DNA from: Neisseria sp. MVDL19-042950
GTDB lineage: Bacteria; Pseudomonadota; Gammaproteobacteria; Burkholderiales; Neisseriaceae
DNA: 64,000 nucleotides
Assembly (NCBI RefSeq): GCF_030504625.1
Contig: NZ_JAUKWH010000004.1
Location: 149,198-213,197, forward strand
Reading direction: 5' to 3'
Shown: in pieces, positions 46,872 through 55,696 of the stretch
Position numbering within the stretch: the first letter of the stretch is position 1
How the letters are laid out: each line of letters begins with the position of its first letter
Notes under the pieces: generated by a model
The model's database searches: none
Told to the model about the DNA's origin: nothing
What the model saw: the letters and a program-made list of their open reading frames with translations, nothing else
Made by a program: the position numbers and the translations under genes

Positions 46872-47990
46872 ATGGATATGGATATGCAAAATAAACCGCA
46901 TAGAGTATTGCTTTGTAAGCTCCGCCATCATGGTGATGTGTTGCTTGCCACTCCGGTGGCGGGTGCGATTAAGCATGTTTATCCGGATTGTGAGGTGGAC
47001 ATGCTTGTGTATCAGGAAACTGCCGACATGGTTCGCAATAACCGCCAACTCCGGCGTATTTTTACCATAGACCGCAATTGGAAAAAACAGGGGCTATTGA
47101 AGCAGGCCGCTTGCGAATTTCGCTTGCTGACGGAATTGAGGAAGCAGCATTACGATTGGGTGTTGAACCTATCCGACCAATGGCGGGCCGGCATATTGGC
47201 CAAGTTGTGCGGGCGGCAAAGTGCCGGAATCGCTTTCCAAAAACGAAACAATGTATTGTGGAAGTTTTGCCATACTTTTCTCGGTAAAGATTTGGGGAAT
47301 GAGCATCATATTACGCAACACAATTTGGCTGTTTTAGACCCATTGGGCTTTTCTCTCGACCATTACCATCCAGAAGTGCGTCTTGATATCGGCGAAGCCG
47401 ACCGCTTGAGCTTGCAAAACAAATTAAGTGGCCTTGGCTGGCAAGGAGAGGACTATGTGTTGGTGCATCCCGGATCGCGTTGGGTATTCAAATGTTGGGA
47501 TGACGATAAAACCACGGAATTGCTTCAGCGCTTGTCGGATAGCGGTGAGAATATCGTATTGACTGCCGCCCCTGATCAAAGGGAACGGCGTATATTGGAG
47601 CAAGTAACAGGCCGTCTGAAAATTACCGGAAATACAAAACTGTGGGTTCTGTCCGGCAGTTTGAATCTATGCGAACTTGCTGCGGCTATTGACGGAGCCA
47701 AGCTGTTCATCGGCGTGGACTCGGCTCCCATGCATATGGCTGCGGCGTTGGATAAGCCGCAAGTGGTATTGTTCGGCCCGAGCTGGGTAAGCCGCTGGCG
47801 ACCCTATTCAGATAAAGCGTCGGTAGTATGGGCGGGCGATTACGGCAGTTTGCCGCATCCGGACAGTATCAATACCAATGATGAGAGGCGTTGGTTGGGT
47901 GCGATCCCTGTCGAAGCGGTATGGCAGGCAGTGCAGGAAAAGTTAGGCCGTCTCCAATCTGAAATTGAGCACGATAGCGGCAATGTTTGA
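46872..47990 (+). CDS. Glycosyltransferase family 9 (heptosyltransferase III-like)
   Basis: 372 residues. GT9/ADP-heptose transferase fold: VLLCKLRHHGDVLLATPVAGAIK at the N-terminus, VLVHPGSRWVFKCWDDDKTTELL and FIGVDSAPMHMAAAL with the conserved Asp/His in the donor site. Closest in pattern to RfaQ-type heptosyltransferase III. It would add heptose to the LOS inner core. No other LOS core genes are adjacent, so the exact acceptor is uncertain. Confidence 0.83.
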   Translation: MDMDMQNKPHRVLLCKLRHHGDVLLATPVAGAIKHVYPDCEVDMLVYQETADMVRNNRQLRRIFTIDRNWKKQGLLKQAACEFRLLTELRKQHYDWVLNLSDQWRAGILAKLCGRQSAGIAFQKRNNVLWKFCHTFLGKDLGNEHHITQHNLAVLDPLGFSLDHYHPEVRLDIGEADRLSLQNKLSGLGWQGEDYVLVHPGSRWVFKCWDDDKTTELLQRLSDSGENIVLTAAPDQRERRILEQVTGRLKITGNTKLWVLSGSLNLCELAAAIDGAKLFIGVDSAPMHMAAALDKPQVVLFGPSWVSRWRPYSDKASVVWAGDYGSLPHPDSINTNDERRWLGAIPVEAVWQAVQEKLGRLQSEIEHDSGNV

Positions 47991-48057
47991 CTCGCCATAC
48001 AGCCTTTCGCCGTTGTTTATTCATTATCTGTGAAGATTATTGCCCCGCTCTATATCG

Positions 48058-48139
48058 AGGCCGTCTGAAAAGGTTTTCCACTTTTTCAGACGGCCTTCTT
48101 TATAATAGCAGGCCGTCTGAAACACAGAGGCCGTCTGAA
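48058..48139. repeat. Cluster of four uptake sequences before prmC
   Basis: Four perfect AGGCCGTCTGAA copies in 82 bases: 48058-48069 (+), 48085-48096 (-), 48111-48122 (+, from AGGCC at 48110) and 48128-48139 (+). The first two form a hairpin that can terminate the upstream transcript. A TATAAT lies between the second and third. The fourth abuts the prmC start codon. Confidence 0.85.
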
Positions 48140-48970
48140 ATGCCGCAAACCCTCGCCGAATGGATAAAAACCTGCCCGCTACCCAAACTGGAAGCACGGA
48201 TGCTGCTGCAACATGCTACCGGTTATACCCGCGCTCAATTGATTACCCGTGAGCATGAAGTTCTCGAAGAGAATGTTCAGACGGCCTTAAATGCATTGGC
48301 TTGCCGTCGCATACAAGGAGAACCGATGGCCTATATTTTGGGCAATCGTGAATTCTACGGTCGCATGTTTAAAGTCAATCCCTACGTATTGATACCGCGC
48401 CCGGAAACCGAACATTTGGTTGAGGCCGTTATCCGATATTTGCCTCAGAGCGGCAAAGTGTGGGATTTGGGTACGGGAAGCGGCATTATCGCAGTAACGA
48501 TCGCGTTGGAGCGCCCTGATGCACAGGTTTCCGCTTCCGACATCAGTACTGCCGCCTTGCAAACCGCTGCCGACAATGCCCGGGCATTAGGGGCGGAAGT
48601 TCAGTTTTCATGCGGTTCGTGGTTTGAGGCAGGGAGGCCGTCTGAAAACCATACGTTCGATATCATTGTTTCCAATCCCCCTTATATCGAAGCCGAAGAC
48701 AGCCATCTGCAGCAGGGCGATTTGCGCTTCGAACCGCAGTCCGCACTCACCGATTTTTCAGACGGCCTGAGCTGTATCCGTGCTTTGGCCGAAGGTGCGC
48801 AGACTTATTTGAAAGAAGGCGGCCGTCTAATGGTTGAACACGGTTACAACCAAGGCCGGGCCGTACGGGAATTATTCAAACAAAACGGTTTTCACGAAAT
48901 AGAAACCTTGCAGGATCTCGCCGGGCAAGACAGGATTACACTGGGAACTATCGGTCTTGAGGCCGTCTGA
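48140..48970 (+). CDS. prmC: Release-factor glutamine methyltransferase PrmC
   Basis: 276 residues. Methylates the GGQ glutamine of RF1 and RF2. Rossmann methyltransferase domain with VWDLGTGSGIIAVTIAL (SAM loop) and the catalytic FDIIVSNPPYIEAED. Start placed at MPQTLAEW, where the ATG shares its first base region with the end of a DUS; the open frame upstream is made of DUS translations and is not protein-like. Uptake sequences also encode GRPSEN and FSDGLS within the gene and the final EAV plus stop. Confidence 0.95.
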   Translation: MPQTLAEWIKTCPLPKLEARMLLQHATGYTRAQLITREHEVLEENVQTALNALACRRIQGEPMAYILGNREFYGRMFKVNPYVLIPRPETEHLVEAVIRYLPQSGKVWDLGTGSGIIAVTIALERPDAQVSASDISTAALQTAADNARALGAEVQFSCGSWFEAGRPSENHTFDIIVSNPPYIEAEDSHLQQGDLRFEPQSALTDFSDGLSCIRALAEGAQTYLKEGGRLMVEHGYNQGRAVRELFKQNGFHEIETLQDLAGQDRITLGTIGLEAV

Positions 48971-49215
48971 AAATCTCATGCCCAATAGACTTGATGATTC
49001 AGTTCAAGTGCCGCCTGTTGTGCTGCCTCATGCCGGGCTATACCGGTGTTATCACAAAGAGCGTAGTAGTGAAATGTAGTTTTAAACGATGAAAATTGCA
49101 ATATTTTGTTTTTTATCAAGATTTTAATTTTCAAATTCAGGAAAATAAAAAATCTGCAATGAAAATCCGATTTAGTCTTACAAGCAGATTAACGTTATAA
49201 AAAGAAAGGAAGCAC

Positions 49216-49965
49216 ATGACCACACGCCAAGAAATTCTCGATTGGTGCGACCAAACCCTGCAAACCGACCTATTTAAAGACTATGCGCCAAACGGTTTGC
49301 AAGTTGAAGGGCGGAACGACGTGAGTAAAATCATCACCGCCGTTACTGCCAGTCGTGCCGCCATCATCTATGCGGCAGAGCAAGGTGCAGACATGCTGCT
49401 GGTGCATCACGGCATGTTCTGGAAGAGCGAGCCGGTAACCATTACCGGTTGGAAAAAAGAACGCATCGCAACCTTGCTCGGCCACGGCATCAATATGGCA
49501 GGCTACCATCTGCCGCTTGATGCCCATCCCGAGTTAGGCAACAACGCTCAATTGGCTGAAAGAATGGGATGGGTTCGCGAAAAACAATTCGGCGAACAAA
49601 ATCTTCTGAATATAGGCCGTCTGAAAACCCCGCAAACTTTAGATGAATTGTGCGCCGATTTATGTGGCCGGCTCGGACGCGCTCCCACTGTGGTCGGCGG
49701 TGGAGAGCGCATCATCAGCCGCATCGTATGGTGTACCGGCGGTGCACAAGGATTTTTTCAAGAAGCCGTAGAAGCCGGCGCGGATGCCTACATCACGGGC
49801 GAAATTTCCGAAGTACAGTTCCACTTGGCGAATGAAACCGATACCGCTTTCATCGGAGCAGGTCATCACGCTACGGAACGTTACGGCATACAGGCTCTGG
49901 GAGAAGCGCTGGCCCGCGAATTCGGTATAGAAACCCTTTTCTTCGATGAGCCAAATCCCGCATGA
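49216..49965 (+). CDS. Nif3-like dinuclear metal centre protein
   Basis: 249 residues. Begins RQEILDWCDQTLQTDLFKDYAPNGLQVEG, with metal-binding His residues in LLVHHGMFWK, GYHLPLDAHPELG and IGAGHHATERYG. NIF3/YbgI family toroidal hexamer; reported as a GTP cyclohydrolase I type 2 homologue, but the physiological substrate is unsettled. AAGGAAGC precedes the ATG. Confidence 0.92.
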   Translation: MTTRQEILDWCDQTLQTDLFKDYAPNGLQVEGRNDVSKIITAVTASRAAIIYAAEQGADMLLVHHGMFWKSEPVTITGWKKERIATLLGHGINMAGYHLPLDAHPELGNNAQLAERMGWVREKQFGEQNLLNIGRLKTPQTLDELCADLCGRLGRAPTVVGGGERIISRIVWCTGGAQGFFQEAVEAGADAYITGEISEVQFHLANETDTAFIGAGHHATERYGIQALGEALAREFGIETLFFDEPNPA

Positions 49966-50087
49966 ATTTGAAAAATACGGCAAAACTTTACGTTATTTTA
50001 AATAATGCTTTAAGTATCTCTATAAAATCAGGTAGAATTAGCAAGTTTAATGGCTCGGTATTCCCAAAATTTTAGGATGACTGAATA

Positions 50088-50672
50088 ATGGAAAATCAAG
50101 AAATCAATCAAAGCCGCCGCCGCTTCCTAACTTTGGCGACGGCAGGGGCAGGCGGTGTTGCCGCTTTAGGCGTGGCAACACCGTTTTTGGCTAGCTTTTT
50201 CCCATCGGAAAAAGCCAAAGCTGCCGGTGCACCTATAGAAGTAGATGTAAGCAAGATAGAACCCGGTCAGTTAGTTACAGCCGAGTGGCAGGGGAAACCC
50301 ATTTGGGTGCTAAACCGCACGGAGCAACAGCAGAAAGACTTGGCATCTTTGAACGGGGCAGTTGTAGACCCCAAATCGGAAGTCGAGCAACAGCCCGAAT
50401 ACTGCAAAAATGAAATGCGTTCTATTAAACCCAATATCTTTGTGGCCATTGGTATCTGTACCCATTTGGGTTGCTCGCCGACTTTCCGTCCCGATATCGC
50501 TCCGGCCGACTTGGGTGCAGATTGGAAAGGCGGCTTCTTCTGCCCGTGCCACGGTTCCAAATTCGACTTGGCAGGCCGTGTGTTTAAAGGCGTTCCCGCC
50601 CCGACCAACCTGATTATTCCGCCCTACAAATACCTGAGCGACACCACCATTCTGGTAGGCGACGACAAATAA
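50088..50672 (+). CDS. petA: Ubiquinol-cytochrome c reductase Rieske iron-sulfur subunit
   Basis: 194 residues. Twin-arginine signal anchor SRRRFLTLATAGAGGVAALG holds the protein in the inner membrane. The 2Fe-2S cluster ligands are in CTHLGC and CPCHGS. It passes electrons from ubiquinol to cytochrome c1. First gene of petABC, with petB 11 bases downstream. Confidence 0.97.
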   Translation: MENQEINQSRRRFLTLATAGAGGVAALGVATPFLASFFPSEKAKAAGAPIEVDVSKIEPGQLVTAEWQGKPIWVLNRTEQQQKDLASLNGAVVDPKSEVEQQPEYCKNEMRSIKPNIFVAIGICTHLGCSPTFRPDIAPADLGADWKGGFFCPCHGSKFDLAGRVFKGVPAPTNLIIPPYKYLSDTTILVGDDK

Positions 50673-50683
50673 AGGGACTTATC

Positions 50684-52033
50684 ATGGCAAACCAAACCAA
50701 TAATGAAAACAAATCATTGTTAGGCTGGGTGGACGCACGGTTCCCTTTGTCTAAAATGATGAAAGAGCACGTAACCGAGTATTACGCGCCTAAAAACTTC
50801 AACTTCTGGTATTTCTTCGGCTCGCTGGCCATGCTCGTGCTGGTCATTCAAATCGTCAGCGGTATCTTCCTGACCATGAACTACAAGCCCGATGGCAACC
50901 TGAACTCATACCACCTTCCCGCAGCCTTTACCGCCGTCGAATACATCATGCGCGACGTATCGGGCGGCTGGATCATCCGCTACATGCACTCTACCGGCGC
51001 ATCCATGTTCTTCGTGGTGGTGTACCTGCACATGTTCCGCGGCCTGATTTACGGTTCTTTCAAAAAACCGCGCGAATTGGTGTGGGTATTCGGTTCATTG
51101 ATTTTCTTGGCTTTGATGGCCGAAGCATTCATGGGCTACCTGCTGCCGTGGGGTCAAATGTCTTTCTGGGGTGCACAGGTAATTATTAACCTGTTTGCCG
51201 CTATTCCCGTAATCGGCCCCGATTTGTCTACTTGGATTCGAGGCGACTTTAACGTATCCGACGTTACCTTGAACCGTTTCTTCGCTCTGCACGTAATCGC
51301 CGTACCGTTGGTATTGGTCGGCTTGGTTGTTGCCCACCTGATTGCTTTGCATGAAGTAGGCTCCAACAACCCCGACGGCGTAGAAATCAAAAAACTGAAA
51401 GATAAAAACGGCATTCCGTTAGACGGTATTCCGTTCCACCCTTACTATACGGTTAAAGATATTCTCGGCGTAGTAGTATTTCTGATTGTGTTCTGTGCCA
51501 TCATGTTCTTTGCCCCTGAAGGTGGCGGTTACTTCTTGGAAGCACCGAACTTCGATCCGGCCAACCCGCTGAAAACGCCTGCACACATTGCCCCGGTATG
51601 GTACTTCACACCGTTCTACGCTATTTTGCGTGCCATTCCTTCATTCTTCGGTACGCAAGTTTGGGGTGTAATCGGTATGGGTGCTGCGGTGGTATTGATT
51701 GCGTTGTTGCCTTGGCTTGACCGATCTCCGGTGAAGTCCGTCCGTTACCGCGGCCCGATTTTCAAAACCATGTTGGTGCTGTTTATCATTTCCTTCATCG
51801 GTTTGGGTATTTTGGGTGCTTTAGTAGCGACCGATACCCGCACTATCGTGGCACGCATCCTGTCTGTCATTTACTTTGCATTCTTCTTAGGTATGCCGTT
51901 CTACACTAAACTGGATAAAGACCGTCCGGTTCCTGAGCGTGTAACCATGAGTACCGGTAAACAAAAACTGATGTTCTTTGTTTATGTTGCCATTACTGTG
52001 GTGGGTGCATATCTATTTGCAACTAACATTTAA
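50684..52033 (+). CDS. petB: Cytochrome b subunit of the bc1 complex
   Basis: 449 residues with eight transmembrane helices. Haem-ligand His pairs lie in helices B and D (IIRYMHSTGASMFFVVVYLHMFRG and LNRFFALHVIAVPLVLVGLVVAHLIALH); the Qo-site motif PEW is present as a variant in the loop with APVWYFTPFYAILRAI. The stop codon overlaps the first downstream ATG. Confidence 0.96.
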   Translation: MANQTNNENKSLLGWVDARFPLSKMMKEHVTEYYAPKNFNFWYFFGSLAMLVLVIQIVSGIFLTMNYKPDGNLNSYHLPAAFTAVEYIMRDVSGGWIIRYMHSTGASMFFVVVYLHMFRGLIYGSFKKPRELVWVFGSLIFLALMAEAFMGYLLPWGQMSFWGAQVIINLFAAIPVIGPDLSTWIRGDFNVSDVTLNRFFALHVIAVPLVLVGLVVAHLIALHEVGSNNPDGVEIKKLKDKNGIPLDGIPFHPYYTVKDILGVVVFLIVFCAIMFFAPEGGGYFLEAPNFDPANPLKTPAHIAPVWYFTPFYAILRAIPSFFGTQVWGVIGMGAAVVLIALLPWLDRSPVKSVRYRGPIFKTMLVLFIISFIGLGILGALVATDTRTIVARILSVIYFAFFLGMPFYTKLDKDRPVPERVTMSTGKQKLMFFVYVAITVVGAYLFATNI

Positions 52034-52047
52034 TGAGGGCAGCGAAA

Positions 52048-52836
52048 ATGAAACAAACACTGAGAAATTGGGTGGCTGCCTTATTATTGGCAGCACCTAT
52101 GAGCGTAGCGTTTGCTGCGGGCGGGAATGCTCACTATGAGAAAGTTGATATCGACTTAGGCGATCAAGTCAGCTTGCAACGTGGTGCACAGATTTTTACC
52201 AACTATTGTTTGTCTTGCCATTCTGCAAGCGGCATGCGTTTTAACCGTTTGCAGGATCTTGGGTTGACTGAAGATGAAATTAAGAAAAATCTGATGTTTA
52301 CCACCGATAAAGTTGGTGATGTAATGCAGTCGGCCATGACTCCGGCAGATGCTAAAAAATGGTTCGGCGCAGAACCGCCTGATTTAACTTTAATTGCCCG
52401 TTCCCGCGGTGCCGATTATCTGTATGCTTATATGCGCGGTTTTTATAAAGATCCGACTCGCCCTACCGGCTGGAATAACACCGTATTTGATAAAGTGGGT
52501 ATGCCTCACCCTTTATGGGAACAGCAAGGTGTTAAAGCGGTTGAGCTGGATGCCAAAGGCCAACCTGTTATGGTAAAAGACGAACACGGCAATATGGTTC
52601 CTAAGTTGGTCTGGGAATCCACCGGATTGCACAGCCGTCGGTTACCAAATGGCAAAGTTATTGAAAAAGAATATGATAACTATGTCCGTGATTTGGTAAA
52701 TTATCTAGTTTATATGGGTGAGCCTGCCCAACTGGAACGTAAACGCACAGGATATATCGTTTTGATTTTCCTATTGGCCGTGATGTTACCGTTGGCTTAT
52801 TTCTTGAAAAAAGAATATTGGAAAGACGTTCACTAG
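52048..52836 (+). CDS. petC: Cytochrome c1 subunit of the bc1 complex
   Basis: 262 residues. Signal peptide ends AFAAG; single haem-binding motif CLSCH near residue 50; Met ligand region in the C-terminal half; one C-terminal transmembrane anchor (IVLIFLLAVMLPLAYFL). I choose this ATG because GAGGG lies 8 bases before it; the overlapping ATG at 52033 has no site. Completes the operon. Confidence 0.95.
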   Translation: MKQTLRNWVAALLLAAPMSVAFAAGGNAHYEKVDIDLGDQVSLQRGAQIFTNYCLSCHSASGMRFNRLQDLGLTEDEIKKNLMFTTDKVGDVMQSAMTPADAKKWFGAEPPDLTLIARSRGADYLYAYMRGFYKDPTRPTGWNNTVFDKVGMPHPLWEQQGVKAVELDAKGQPVMVKDEHGNMVPKLVWESTGLHSRRLPNGKVIEKEYDNYVRDLVNYLVYMGEPAQLERKRTGYIVLIFLLAVMLPLAYFLKKEYWKDVH

Positions 52837-52852
52837 AAGCCCATTCCATCAG

Positions 52853-52883
52853 AAGGCAAAACCAATTTGGTTTTGCCTTTTTT
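52853..52883 (+). terminator. Intrinsic terminator of petABC
   Basis: AAGGCAAAACC and GGTTTTGCCTT around five bases, followed by six T residues. Confidence 0.9.
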
Positions 52884-52936
52884 ATTTTGAGTATTTCATT
52901 GAAAGTCTTTTAAAAAACAATTAGTTGTTTCGAATT

Positions 52937-52967
52937 TGTGGATAATTTGGTTGGAAACGGCTATAAT
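52937..52967 (+). promoter_or_regulatory. sspA promoter overlapping a DnaA-box sequence
   Basis: TATAAT (52962-52967) with TGGATA at the -35 position, 17 bases upstream. The -35 lies inside TGTGGATAA (52937-52945), the exact complement of the DnaA box TTATCCACA. Confidence 0.45.
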
Positions 52968-53040
52968 CCACCGATTGATAGCTGTTATCTTTTAGGCCGT
53001 CTGAAAAAAGGCGGTATAGATTTTGCCGGAGCACAAGATT

Positions 53041-53646
53041 ATGATGACTTTATATTCGGGTATTACTTGCCCGTTTAGCCAACGCTGCCGTTTTGTATTG
53101 TTTGAAAAAGGTATGGATTTCGAAATTAAAGATGTTGATATCTTTAATAAGCCTGAAGATCTCGCAATTATGAATCCTTATAACCAAGTGCCGGTACTGG
53201 TAGAACGGGATTTGATTTTGCATGAATCCAATATTATAAATGAATATATTGATGAACGTTTTCCTCATCCGCAATTAATGCCGGGAGATCCGGTTATGCG
53301 TGGTCGCGGTCGTTTGGTTTTGTTCCGTATGGAAAAAGAGTTGTTCAGTTTGGTACAGGTTTTAGAAAACCCTGAGGCAACTAATAAGGAGCAGGTCAAG
53401 GCTCGTGAAGCGATTGGTCAAGGGCTAACCATGCTGGCACCTTCATTTGCGAAAAATAAATATATCTTAGGCGATGATTTTTCTATGATTGATGTGGCGC
53501 TCTCGCCGCTGTTATGGCGCTTGGATTATTACGATATCAAGTTGGGTAAATCCGCTGCACCTATTTTGAAGTATGCTGAACGTATTTTCCAACGTGAAGC
53601 TTTTATTGAGGCTTTGACACCTGCCGAAAAAGCGATGCGCCGTTGA
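53041..53646 (+). CDS. sspA: Stringent starvation protein A
   Basis: 201 residues. GST-like fold without enzymatic role; binds RNA polymerase and affects starvation and acid-stress expression. N-terminal thioredoxin-like part MMTLYSGITCPFSQRCRFVL, HESNIINEYIDERFPHPQLMP, and the helical domain. Two tandem ATG codons with GGAG upstream; I take the first. A TTG further up would add six residues. sspB follows 63 bases later. Confidence 0.94.
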   Translation: MMTLYSGITCPFSQRCRFVLFEKGMDFEIKDVDIFNKPEDLAIMNPYNQVPVLVERDLILHESNIINEYIDERFPHPQLMPGDPVMRGRGRLVLFRMEKELFSLVQVLENPEATNKEQVKAREAIGQGLTMLAPSFAKNKYILGDDFSMIDVALSPLLWRLDYYDIKLGKSAAPILKYAERIFQREAFIEALTPAEKAMRR

Positions 53647-53709
53647 GTTTGTTGTTTGTTTTGAGTAAGAGGCCGTCTGAAAGCCATAATTTTTCAGAAG
53701 GAAGATGCG

Positions 53710-54165
53710 ATGACTACTAGTACCAAACCTTATCTGCTTCGCGCCCTATATGAGTGGTGTTTGGATAATAATCAAACGCCACATATCGTAGTGTGGGTTA
53801 ATGAGCATACTCGTGTTCCCATGCAGTATGTGCGTGAAAATGAGATTGTTTTGAATATCGGCCAGACGGCAAGCCATAATTTGACCATAGATAACGAATG
53901 GATTAATTTTTCTGCACGTTTCGCAGGGGTCGCTCATGAGATTTGGATTCCTGTTGGACATGTAATCAGTATCTTCTCTCGTGAGAGTGGCGAAGGCATG
54001 GGATTTGAGGTTGAACCGTATCAAACTGAAAGTGAAAAGAAAGGCGAAGAGCCTCTGCATTTTGTAGAAAATAAACAGCCTGTCGTAGAAGAAGATGAGT
54101 CAACGGAACACAGGGAAACGAATAATGAACCTAAATCCAAAAAGGGGTTGAAATTGGTTAAATGA
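53710..54165 (+). CDS. sspB: ClpXP adaptor SspB
   Basis: 151 residues. Delivers ssrA-tagged proteins to ClpXP. Folded domain (about 1-105) starting KPYLLRALYEWCLDNNQTPHIVV, then an acidic flexible linker and the ClpX-binding tail ending KKGLKLVK. Same order as E. coli sspAB. A DUS lies in the intergenic gap. Confidence 0.94.
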   Translation: MTTSTKPYLLRALYEWCLDNNQTPHIVVWVNEHTRVPMQYVRENEIVLNIGQTASHNLTIDNEWINFSARFAGVAHEIWIPVGHVISIFSRESGEGMGFEVEPYQTESEKKGEEPLHFVENKQPVVEEDESTEHRETNNEPKSKKGLKLVK

Positions 54166-54199
54166 AAAAATGCTGCTATGGGGCAGCATTTTTTCATTT
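54160..54199. terminator. Bidirectional intrinsic terminator
   Basis: A 17-bp stem, AAATGAAAAAATGCTGC with GCAGCATTTTTTCATTT, around a six-base loop. It overlaps the sspB stop codon and lies between convergent sspB and the flavin reductase gene; both sides have T runs. Confidence 0.9.
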
Positions 54200-54222
54200 C
54201 CATGATTCTCATAAATATAAAG

Positions 54223-54732
54223 CTAAATCAATTGATTGAAATTTCGTCGAAAGTAGATAAGAGCGGGCGTCAGGGGGATGTTGTGTACCCGAATTTCATC
54301 TATTTCTACATAAAACACATCATGTGTACCTATTTCATGTTTTGCGATGATTTTACCGTGTAAGTGTGCCAAAGCGCCTTCTACTTGCAGTTGTCCGTTT
54401 TGCCCTCGGTGCCAAATATGGTATTCAAAACGCTCTTCAGGGGATAATTTGGTAATGCCTGCAAAGTGTTCAGCCACATCTTGTTGTGCGGCGGACAATA
54501 CATTAATGCATAGATGGCGGTTAGCGGAAATAATGGGGATAATGGCCGAGCGGCGGTTGATACACAGCATCACAGTAGGTGGTTCATCTGTAATGGATGT
54601 AACTGCCGTCATGGTAATGCCGTATCGCCCGGCTTCGCCGTCAGTAGTGATTACGTGAACACCTGCCGCGCATGAAGCCATTGCGTTACGAAAATCTTGC
54701 TGTAATGTTTGGGCAGGATGATTTTTTGCCAT
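54223..54732 (-). CDS. hpaC: Flavin reductase, HpaC-like
   Basis: 169 residues. Flavin reductase-like (FMN-binding split barrel) domain: FRNAMASCAAGVHVITTDGEAGRYGITMTAVTSIT and PPTVMLCINRRSAI are typical. Relatives supply reduced flavin to 4-hydroxyphenylacetate 3-monooxygenase. The oxygenase gene is not in the window. It is 17 bases downstream of nadR, whose ligand is 4-hydroxyphenylacetate, so the pairing supports the call. Confidence 0.85.
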   Translation of the reverse strand: MAKNHPAQTLQQDFRNAMASCAAGVHVITTDGEAGRYGITMTAVTSITDEPPTVMLCINRRSAIIPIISANRHLCINVLSAAQQDVAEHFAGITKLSPEERFEYHIWHRGQNGQLQVEGALAHLHGKIIAKHEIGTHDVFYVEIDEIRVHNIPLTPALIYFRRNFNQLI

Positions 54733-54749
54733 TATTAAAGTGGTGTGAA

Positions 54750-55187
54750 TTATTTGAGAAGCTGCTCTAGACGTGATAATTCGCCGAGTAGAGTTTGAAG
54801 TTGCAGCATTTTTTCTTTTGATAAAACGGTTTCAATTCTGTCGTAGCATTCGTCGACTTTCTCTCCAATGGATCGGTAAAGTTTTTCGCCTTCTGCCGTA
54901 AGTTTCAAATATACACGACGCTGATCATTAGAGGGTTTGAGCCGTACTACATATCCGGCTTTTTCCAAGCGTGTCAAAATTCCTGTAAGGCTGGGTCGTA
55001 AAATGCAGGCTTGGTTGGCCAGATCTTGGAAATCAAGCGTACCATTCTCAGCCAGTAGCCGGATAATGCGCCATTGTTGATCGGTAATGCCTGCATTGTT
55101 GAGAATAGGGCGGAATTGAGTCATTAACGCTTCCCGCGCCTGAATTAGGCAAATGTTCATAGATGCATGTTTGGATTGATGTACCAT
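54750..55187 (-). CDS. nadR: MarR-family regulator NadR/FarR
   Basis: 145 residues, winged-helix dimer. The stretch QSKHASMNICLIQAREALMTQFRPIL and RIIRLLAENGTLDFQDLANQ is nearly identical to the meningococcal protein as I recall it. In pathogenic Neisseria it represses nadA and farAB and is released by 4-hydroxyphenylacetate. Residues of the recognition helix (ACILRPSLTGILTRLEKAG) are intact. No nadA is seen here. Likely co-transcribed with hpaC. Confidence 0.92.
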   Translation of the reverse strand: MVHQSKHASMNICLIQAREALMTQFRPILNNAGITDQQWRIIRLLAENGTLDFQDLANQACILRPSLTGILTRLEKAGYVVRLKPSNDQRRVYLKLTAEGEKLYRSIGEKVDECYDRIETVLSKEKMLQLQTLLGELSRLEQLLK

Positions 55188-55645
55188 GTTTTCTGTCTCC
55201 GTTTTTGTGTTTCATTATCGCCGCCGTGTTTAAGTAATTTTCCGATCGGAAGAAGCGTTGCTATGGGTAATTGGGTTTTTGAAATGAGCAACATTTAATC
55301 AGATGGATCATTGCTATCCGGCGGTATTTTTGTTGGGATGTTGTAATCATTAATATTATTCTAATCTGCTTGAAATCACAATAAAATCCTCAAGAAAGTT
55401 AGGATATTAAGGAAAGGGTGTTACTTTGAGTGCAGGTTATTCGGAATAAGACGGATGATCTGTTCGATAAGTAGGTTAAGATGGATAAAGTAAATTATTT
55501 AGAACGCCGTTAAGAATGGATTTAAAAAGACGGTTTGTAAGTTTTTCAAGTAAGAAATCGGATTCCGTTTTTGATTTTTTATAGTATATGGTTTATTAGC
55601 TTTTCGTTATTTTTATTCCGAATTAGTGTAAAGTGAAAGAGATGC
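55188..55645. other. Intergenic region upstream of nadR
   Basis: About 460 AT-rich bases with no ORF, DUS or clear repeat. It must hold the nadR promoter and probably a NadR operator, but I cannot point to one with confidence. Confidence 0.5.
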
Positions 55646-55679
55646 AAAAGGCCGTCTGAAAACTTTTCAGACGGCCTTT
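55646..55679 (-). terminator. Inverted DUS pair after yidC
   Basis: AAAAGGCCGTCTGAAA and TTTCAGACGGCCTTT around three bases. Confidence 0.8.
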
Positions 55680-55696
55680 ATCTTTTGGTTGGTTGT

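Noticed and set aside
47987..48139. N-terminal extension of prmC
   Set aside because: The extra 51 codons are mostly translations of four uptake sequences and start in the end of the upstream gene; the normal PrmC start is at 48140.
53023..53040. TTG start six codons upstream of sspA
   Set aside because: The ATG at 53041 aligns with the normal SspA N-terminus and has GGAG upstream.
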